Translations under genes and position numbers: made by a program
Notes under the pieces: model-generated
Told to the model about the DNA's origin: nothing
The model's input: the letters and a program-made list of their open reading frames with translations, nothing else
Databases searched by the model: none
Assembly: GCF_018402495.1 (NCBI RefSeq)
Contig: NZ_JAGYIU010000007.1
Span: forward strand, 1-61,505
Direction of reading: 5' to 3'
DNA: 61,505 nt
Source: Pseudoalteromonas sp.
Lineage (GTDB): Bacteria > Pseudomonadota > Gammaproteobacteria > Enterobacterales > Alteromonadaceae
In this document: piece by piece, positions 57,147 through 61,505 of the stretch
Numbering within the stretch: position 1 is the stretch's first letter
Layout: each line of letters begins with the position of its first letter

Positions 57147-59405
57147 TTGACCTATGTTACCGATGTACTTGGCCGCGTAACACGGCGCACCGCCACAGGT
57201 GAAAATACGTTAACGTATACCTATGACGGCGCAACGAATGGCTTTGGGCAATTAAACCAAGCCGTAGGCAATGGCGTAACAAAAACCTACACTTACGACA
57301 ATCGCGGTCGTCCAAGCGGTCAAACCGTTGCAGGCAGTGGTAAAAGCTACACCACAACCACCTTCTACGACAATAATTATGGCCGTGTAAAAGGGCTGCG
57401 TTACCCTAACAACCTCACACTCGAATACCGTTACAATGACGTAGGCTATCAAACGCAGGTAAAAAATGCAGCTAGTGGTTATGTGTATAAAACTATAACT
57501 GAATTCGACATATTTGGTAACGGCTCTCAAAATACGCTAGGTAATGGACTCACTGAAAATACTGCTTACAGTAACAAAAGTGGGCAAATGCTCTTAAAAA
57601 CAATAGCTAAAAATAATAGCAACATTATGAACATCGATTACTCCGCGTACGATGGTTTTGGTAATTTAAAAGCAGTTGATATTACGACAGGTAATATTGG
57701 CAATCAGCATAGCTTTAGTGAAACATACGATTATGACGCACTACACCGTTTAGAGAGTAATGCCGTTAATGGTATCAGCACCATCAACTATAGCTATGAT
57801 GCGGTGGGTAATTTGTTATCAAAATCAGACTATGCAACGCAGTATGATTATGAAAACGGCGCAACAGGCGGGCCCAATGCAGTAAAACGTGTTTATCGCG
57901 GTGGTTGGAAGTCGTTTGGTTATGATACGAGAGGCAACATGACCAGTGGTGATGGTTTAACCAGCGCTACCTATAACGCTATGGACAAACCCACGCAAAT
58001 TATAAAAAGTGGTAAAACCCTCAATTTTACTTATGGCCCGCAGCATATGCGCTTTAAACAAGTAAATGGCAGCGTGACCACGTACTATAGTGACAAGCTC
58101 TATGAAGAAGAAATAAACGGCATAAAAACCACGTGGCGAGCTTACATAGACGACATTGCAGTAATAAGCCAAACCACCGATGAAGGCGCAACCATCCGCT
58201 ACACCCACCGTGACCGCCTCGGCAGCGCACGGGTATTTACCGACCACAACGGGCAAGTAGAAGCAGAGCGAAACTACGATCCATTTGGCAAACCACGTTT
58301 AGCCAGTGGTGGATTAAAATCATTTGGGACTTCAAAACTAGGTGATTTGGCGGATGCAAAAACGAATCGTGGCTTTACTGACCACGAACATTTAGATAGT
58401 GTAGAGTTAATCCATATGAACGGTCGGGTGTACGATTATAACCTTGGGCGGTTTATGTCGGTGGACCCCGTTATTCAAAGCCCAACGAATAGTCAGAGTA
58501 TTAACCCGTATTCGTATATTATGAATAACCCGTTAAGTGGAACAGACCCGACTGGTTATACAAGTTGTGATGCAGATAACCCTGAAAACTGCCAAGAGGT
58601 TGCAGAAGAGCTAGGTAAAGATAAAAAGGCTGATATTACTCAGAGGCAATCTGTCACAGGTTCCCGCATAAAACGCGATGTGAAAGTCGGCACCATGACA
58701 GGCAATGGCAATGGTACGGTTAATATTCAGATAGGTAATATGTCTGCAACAGCCGATATTGGCGCACCATCAACAACTGCAAAAGGTAATAATAGTACCA
58801 GTGGAGGTGCTTTATCTGGAGCTGCTGTAGCATTACCTCTAGCCGCTGAGGGTATTTCTGGGGAAACTATTCTTTCAGCTCTAGGGCGAGCCTTAACGAC
58901 GGTAGCTCTGTCTCTTTCAACTCCCGGCTCTACACCTGAAGCTGTCCATCCACTAATCCCAGCTGAATCATTAACAGAAAATGAAACTCTAGAACGAGTT
59001 AGGCAAGGTGCTATCAATATTGATACTGGCACGGCTAGGGCGCTATCAGGCCCAGCTTCACCCATTCAAGGTGAAATCCTTGCAGCTATGGGTAATAATG
59101 CTCGATTGATGACTCAAACTGCTCTTGGCGAATTTGTAGTTGCTGTTAGGCGTAATGGTAGACCAGACGTGATAGCAAATGCTTCCGCGTTTTTATCAAC
59201 GGTCAGCGCTATTCCGGACATGCCATCTATAAGAGTTATGAACTTGCTCCCTACGCGAACTATAAAAATGCCAGATCAACGAATATTTGGAACAGGTGAT
59301 AGACTTGGTATTCGAACTATTACTTCAGACCAAAGATTTGTTAGGGCTGCTGCAAATCAAGGGGTTGTGCTTGACTCATATATTCATAGCCCTCACTCGT
59401 TTTAG
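57147..59405 (+). CDS. RHS core and PIN-like toxin tip (C-terminal part of the RHS protein)
   Basis: 752 residues remain open to the stop. Residues 1-470 are YD repeats and the RHS core (YTHRDRLGSARVFTDHNGQV, RNYDPFGKP, NPYSYIMNNPLSGTDPTGY about residues 450-471), the usual cleavage/variable boundary. After a low-complexity linker, the last 130 residues look like a PIN-type nuclease: INIDTGTARAL (Asp626), TALGEFV (Glu662), FGTGDRLGI (Asp718) and TSDQRFVRA (Asp728), the four-acid pattern of PIN RNases. The TTG at 57147 is not the true start; the sequence belongs to the gene upstream. Toxin activity is inferred. Confidence 0.82.
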   Translation: MTYVTDVLGRVTRRTATGENTLTYTYDGATNGFGQLNQAVGNGVTKTYTYDNRGRPSGQTVAGSGKSYTTTTFYDNNYGRVKGLRYPNNLTLEYRYNDVGYQTQVKNAASGYVYKTITEFDIFGNGSQNTLGNGLTENTAYSNKSGQMLLKTIAKNNSNIMNIDYSAYDGFGNLKAVDITTGNIGNQHSFSETYDYDALHRLESNAVNGISTINYSYDAVGNLLSKSDYATQYDYENGATGGPNAVKRVYRGGWKSFGYDTRGNMTSGDGLTSATYNAMDKPTQIIKSGKTLNFTYGPQHMRFKQVNGSVTTYYSDKLYEEEINGIKTTWRAYIDDIAVISQTTDEGATIRYTHRDRLGSARVFTDHNGQVEAERNYDPFGKPRLASGGLKSFGTSKLGDLADAKTNRGFTDHEHLDSVELIHMNGRVYDYNLGRFMSVDPVIQSPTNSQSINPYSYIMNNPLSGTDPTGYTSCDADNPENCQEVAEELGKDKKADITQRQSVTGSRIKRDVKVGTMTGNGNGTVNIQIGNMSATADIGAPSTTAKGNNSTSGGALSGAAVALPLAAEGISGETILSALGRALTTVALSLSTPGSTPEAVHPLIPAESLTENETLERVRQGAINIDTGTARALSGPASPIQGEILAAMGNNARLMTQTALGEFVVAVRRNGRPDVIANASAFLSTVSAIPDMPSIRVMNLLPTRTIKMPDQRIFGTGDRLGIRTITSDQRFVRAAANQGVVLDSYIHSPHSF

Positions 59406-59422
59406 AAAAGGAAAATAAAGTA

Positions 59423-59830
59423 ATGAAGATATGTTTATGGGACATGGTAGGCGCTGGTTTAATTATTCAGGCTAAATCTAATTGCGTTTACTTTAACCAG
59501 ACTGGAGGGACAGCTTGCTTTCATTCTGAAATGGAAGGGTATTTTGTTCCTTTCAATTTTGATTGCGACCCTTATGATTTTGAATCTTCTCTAGAATATA
59601 AATTAAGTCAGCTTTTTAAAAACTCAGAATCAGTTAGTACAAAGTTGGCAATGTCTATAGATAAGCTATTGCAAAATAACCCTGAAACAAACGGAATTTC
59701 AGTTGATACTACAAAGCTAGAAGATTCAATTGAGTCATGGGTATACGTAATTATAAAGAGCACGGAGAGTAATCCTATAAGTTGTGAAAATGAGATGAAG
59801 GGTATCTTAACTTGGTCTAATAGTGACTAA
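59423..59830 (+). CDS. Putative immunity protein (DUF6210-like)
   Basis: A 135-residue cytosolic protein, 17 bp after the toxin stop with a clear aggaaaa ribosome site. The N-terminus LWDMVGAGLIIQAKSNCVYF followed by NQTGGTACFHSEMEGYFVP resembles the DUF6210 family often found next to polymorphic toxins. It has no signal peptide, so it would neutralise a toxin in the cytoplasm. Immediate position after an RHS toxin tip is the strongest argument for an immunity role, which is inference. Confidence 0.72.
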   Translation: MKICLWDMVGAGLIIQAKSNCVYFNQTGGTACFHSEMEGYFVPFNFDCDPYDFESSLEYKLSQLFKNSESVSTKLAMSIDKLLQNNPETNGISVDTTKLEDSIESWVYVIIKSTESNPISCENEMKGILTWSNSD

Positions 59831-60074
59831 TTGTAAACAAGCTAAAAGGATGGCCTCGTTTGTGTAATAGAGCAGGTTCAATTACCGTGTAAAGGCTATC
59901 AAGTGCGCGGCTTATCCCAGTAGAACTGCGCACTTGCTAACAGCAGACTGTGCAATCAGTGTAAGTGCCACTATATTAGTGGGGCTGGCTCAAATAGCTA
60001 GCTCTGCTGTTTTTAAGTGACACTGCTTACTGAGATAACATGATGGCTGTGCTGATTTTATATGCTCAATAAAG
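59831..60074 (+). other. Structured intergenic DNA after the immunity gene
   Basis: No gene is seen. It contains a perfect 9-bp stem CAAGTGCGC (59900-59908)/GCGCACTTG (59928-59936). Next is a second, nested structure: CAGCAGA (59941-59947) pairs with TCTGCTG (60003-60009) and encloses CCACT-atatt-AGTGG (59968-59982). Five T follow (60010-60014), so it could act as a terminator or be a small RNA end. The type is not recognised. Confidence 0.45.
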
Positions 60075-61028
60075 CTAATATTTACGAGAAAGATATCTCA
60101 TTCGTTTAAGTAAACGTGATAAATGCGGATTTAATTTTTTACCAGGATTTTGTTGATAATCTTGAAGGCCTATTTGTATCCAAGCTTGGTCAGATTCATT
60201 GAGTAGGTAACTAAAAAACATTCTAATATTCGGATCGTCCTTGATTAAGTGACAGGTCACCGCTTCTTGAGTTATTCGTTGGTAATACTGTGTAATTTTT
60301 TCTAACTCGTTGCTATCCATATTGATAAACAGATTAAAGCATGCAGGGAGCTGCCTTGCATTGTTAGCTGTTTCATATAGCAATTTCAGTGTGTGCTCAT
60401 CCTCAAATACTCGCTTGGAGTTAGCGTAAACAGTTCTTTGAATCAAAATATAAAGAGAGTATTTGATGGTGTACATGGGGGTAAAACTGACTAACCGAAT
60501 AAACAACCTAAATGTCGCTTGCTCGATGATAAATTGAAATGGGCAGTTATCTAACGACAGCAACAATAGACACGCTAATGCATCTGGCGTATTAAAGCAC
60601 TCGATTATACATATATGGCGCTTTGTAATTTTCTTTGACCGTATTGGATTTGCCATATCAATATTTGGTTCAAACAAACATGCCGTGACACGGCAATCTA
60701 ATTGGTAAAGTAACGCATTAATATCACTGTGTGTTTTTGCTGCCCCTGAAAAAAGTTGCCATAGTGGGCTGGTAAGGCAGCAATGAATACCTGGTATCAG
60801 CACTTCTATCGGTGCAATTTTAGTGTGGCTCTCGATAGGTGTTTTCCATTTATTATATAAAAAGCTAGGCGAGCATCCCCTCATCTCCTTGGGTTTCCTT
60901 TCATCTATCACCTTACTGAGCTGATTTAATGTACCTACATTCAATCGCGCCATCGCTACGGCGAGCATATAGCGCGTGGCGATCTTCTTAACCTCAGAAG
61001 GCAGTTTTCTGTATTCACTAAGCTGCAT
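60075..61028 (-). CDS. Hypothetical protein
   Basis: A 317-residue predicted cytosolic protein without signal peptide or clear membrane segments. The N-terminal 70 residues (VGTLNQLSKVIDERKPKEMR, then SPSFLYNKWKTP) look like a helix-turn-helix-like start. The middle is Leu/Ile/Cys-rich and the C-terminus is basic (KKLNPHLSRLLKRMRYLSRK). I do not recognise the family. It is convergent with the toxin-immunity locus and adjoins a RAYT, so it may belong to the accessory region. Confidence 0.6.
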   Translation of the reverse strand: MQLSEYRKLPSEVKKIATRYMLAVAMARLNVGTLNQLSKVIDERKPKEMRGCSPSFLYNKWKTPIESHTKIAPIEVLIPGIHCCLTSPLWQLFSGAAKTHSDINALLYQLDCRVTACLFEPNIDMANPIRSKKITKRHICIIECFNTPDALACLLLLSLDNCPFQFIIEQATFRLFIRLVSFTPMYTIKYSLYILIQRTVYANSKRVFEDEHTLKLLYETANNARQLPACFNLFINMDSNELEKITQYYQRITQEAVTCHLIKDDPNIRMFFSYLLNESDQAWIQIGLQDYQQNPGKKLNPHLSRLLKRMRYLSRKY

Positions 61029-61232
61029 TTTTTATTTCTCTGAAAATTGTTCATGCGAATGCCTAATTAAATGACCAAATCTTATCATACTGATTTATAT
61101 AGGTTCTTGTAATTATAAGCTCCAAAATCTGTGTACATAGCATAGTACAGAAGGCAATTTCGCTATAGCTAATTGCCAACTAGACTTACTGAAGTCACAA
61201 ACAATTAAAGACAAGGTGTAGTGTGCGCGCCA

Positions 61233-61258
61233 ATGGGGTCGCGTCTTGCCTTTTGCCT
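61233..61258 (+). repeat. RAYT-associated direct repeat, copy 1
   Basis: ATGGGGTCGCGTCTTGCC plus ttttgcct, which recurs 80 bp downstream with 6 differences in 26 bases. Short GGGGTC..GTCTTG units flank REP-associated transposase genes in many gammaproteobacteria. Confidence 0.6.
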
Positions 61259-61312
61259 GTCAATGATTTTAACGCTGAAGGTAGAGTAAAGCGGGTCTAC
61301 CGCAGCGGTCTT

Positions 61313-61338
61313 ATGGGGTCAGGTCTTGTTTTTTGCTT
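61313..61338 (+). repeat. RAYT-associated direct repeat, copy 2
   Basis: ATGGGGTCAGGTCTTGTT plus ttttgctt, the second copy of the repeat at 61233. It lies 59 bp before the transposase start. Confidence 0.6.
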
Positions 61339-61397
61339 TTTAGCCGACTAGTGCTTAATCTTTAGTTATTAATTTACTAACATAGATAGGTAAAAAA

Positions 61398-61505
61398 GTG
61401 GCTAGGCCGCTAAGATTAGAGTTCGAAGGTGCTTTATATCATGTTACGTCGTGAGGGAATGAGCGAAAATCGATTTACTTAGATGAGTCTGATTTTGAAA
61501 GGTTT
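61398..61505 (+). pseudogene. REP-associated tyrosine transposase (RAYT, Y1_Tnp), 5' part with an in-frame stop
   Basis: It starts at GTG 61398 as VARPLRLEFEGALYHVTS, a typical RAYT/IS200-like N-terminus. It then meets TGA (61452-61454), where the family has Arg (RGNE). The frame continues unbroken as GNERKSIYLDESDFERF to the window end. One substitution, CGA to TGA, would explain it. The gene runs off the window, so its catalytic Tyr region cannot be seen. Confidence 0.75.

Larger units (their letters stand above)
61029..61397. other. Intergenic region with RAYT-associated repeats
   Basis: 369 bp without a supported gene. The last part contains two related 26-bp direct repeats (61233-61258, 61313-61338) just before the transposase start. 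A hairpin GGTAGA/TCTACC lies between them (about 61280-61301). Confidence 0.5.

Noticed and set aside
58645..58680. VTGSRIKR motif as a TonB-dependent receptor plug
   Set aside because: It is only a short chance match inside the low-complexity linker of the RHS tip, with no barrel or plug context.
52870..59405. Type VI secretion RHS effector
   Set aside because: No PAAR domain, VgrG or EagR-type gene is present, and the N-terminus is a Sec-type signal with SpvB/VCBS domains.
59935..60015. Integron attC-like recombination site
   Set aside because: The region folds, but the outer boxes (TGCTAAC and GTTTTTA) do not fit the RYYYAAC/GTTRRRY consensus and no integrase or cassette array is present.
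61452..61454. TGA as selenocysteine or recoded codon in the RAYT
   Set aside because: The family has Arg there, a single C-to-T change explains it, and no downstream recoding hairpin could be identified.

Overview
The window looks like a chromosomal segment of a marine gammaproteobacterium of the Pseudoalteromonas type. The evidence is the low G+C, AT-rich intergenic DNA, and protein sequences and gene order typical of Alteromonadales: yheS/yheV/slyX/fkpA, leuABCD with a leader peptide, comF-bioH-nfuA, and tex-greB-ompR-envZ. The assignment is an inference from gene content only.

Layout. 1-2600: a graveyard of decayed insertion sequences (an IS21-type istA/istB pair with internal deletions, an IS3 orfB scrap, a possible IS630 scrap) plus a small palindromic MITE. 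2613-7954: yheS, a TIGR02444-type gene, yheV, slyX, a WD40 lipoprotein, fkpA and rsd. 8462-12925: hemE, sthA, then a fatty-acid desaturase and fabR, divergent around a palindromic FabR-like operator. 13146-18003: a leucine biosynthesis operon with a 22-residue, leucine-rich leader peptide and an attenuator. 18055-25120: small secreted and hypothetical proteins, a TerB-like protein, an FMN reductase/LysR pair, a flavohaemoglobin lacking its globin domain, endonuclease I, a thioesterase, and lexA with two SOS boxes. 25613-33803: a cytochrome c oxidase operon (CoxB fused to cytochrome c, CoxA, CtaG, CoxC, SURF1, a Sco-like small protein, CtaA, CtaB/CyoE, Sco) with an antisense DUF2909 gene. 34023-43930: polysaccharide deacetylase, MATE transporter, nfuA, an M14 peptidase, comF, an IS30 element, bioH and a SprA-like gene. 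43995-50261: tex, a CBS protein, greB and ompR-envZ.

50538-59830 is the accessory locus: a very large exported SpvB/VCBS/RHS protein gene ending in a PIN-like toxin tip, followed by a small putative immunity gene. An IS1634-type element (50667-52418) interrupts its signal-peptide region, with a 6-bp target duplication. Removing the IS and one duplication restores the reading frame exactly. The rest of the gene, and the IS transposase, carry about a dozen single-base indels, mostly a missing A in an A-run. This is either recent decay or a local sequencing problem. The last 1.5 kb holds an unknown 317-residue protein and the start of a REP-associated (Y1) transposase with an in-frame stop.

Functionally, most of the window is housekeeping: respiration, leucine, haem and unsaturated fatty acid metabolism, and envelope stress/osmotic sensing. 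The unusual material lies in the RHS toxin locus, the two families of miniature palindromic repeats, and the structured intergenic DNA.
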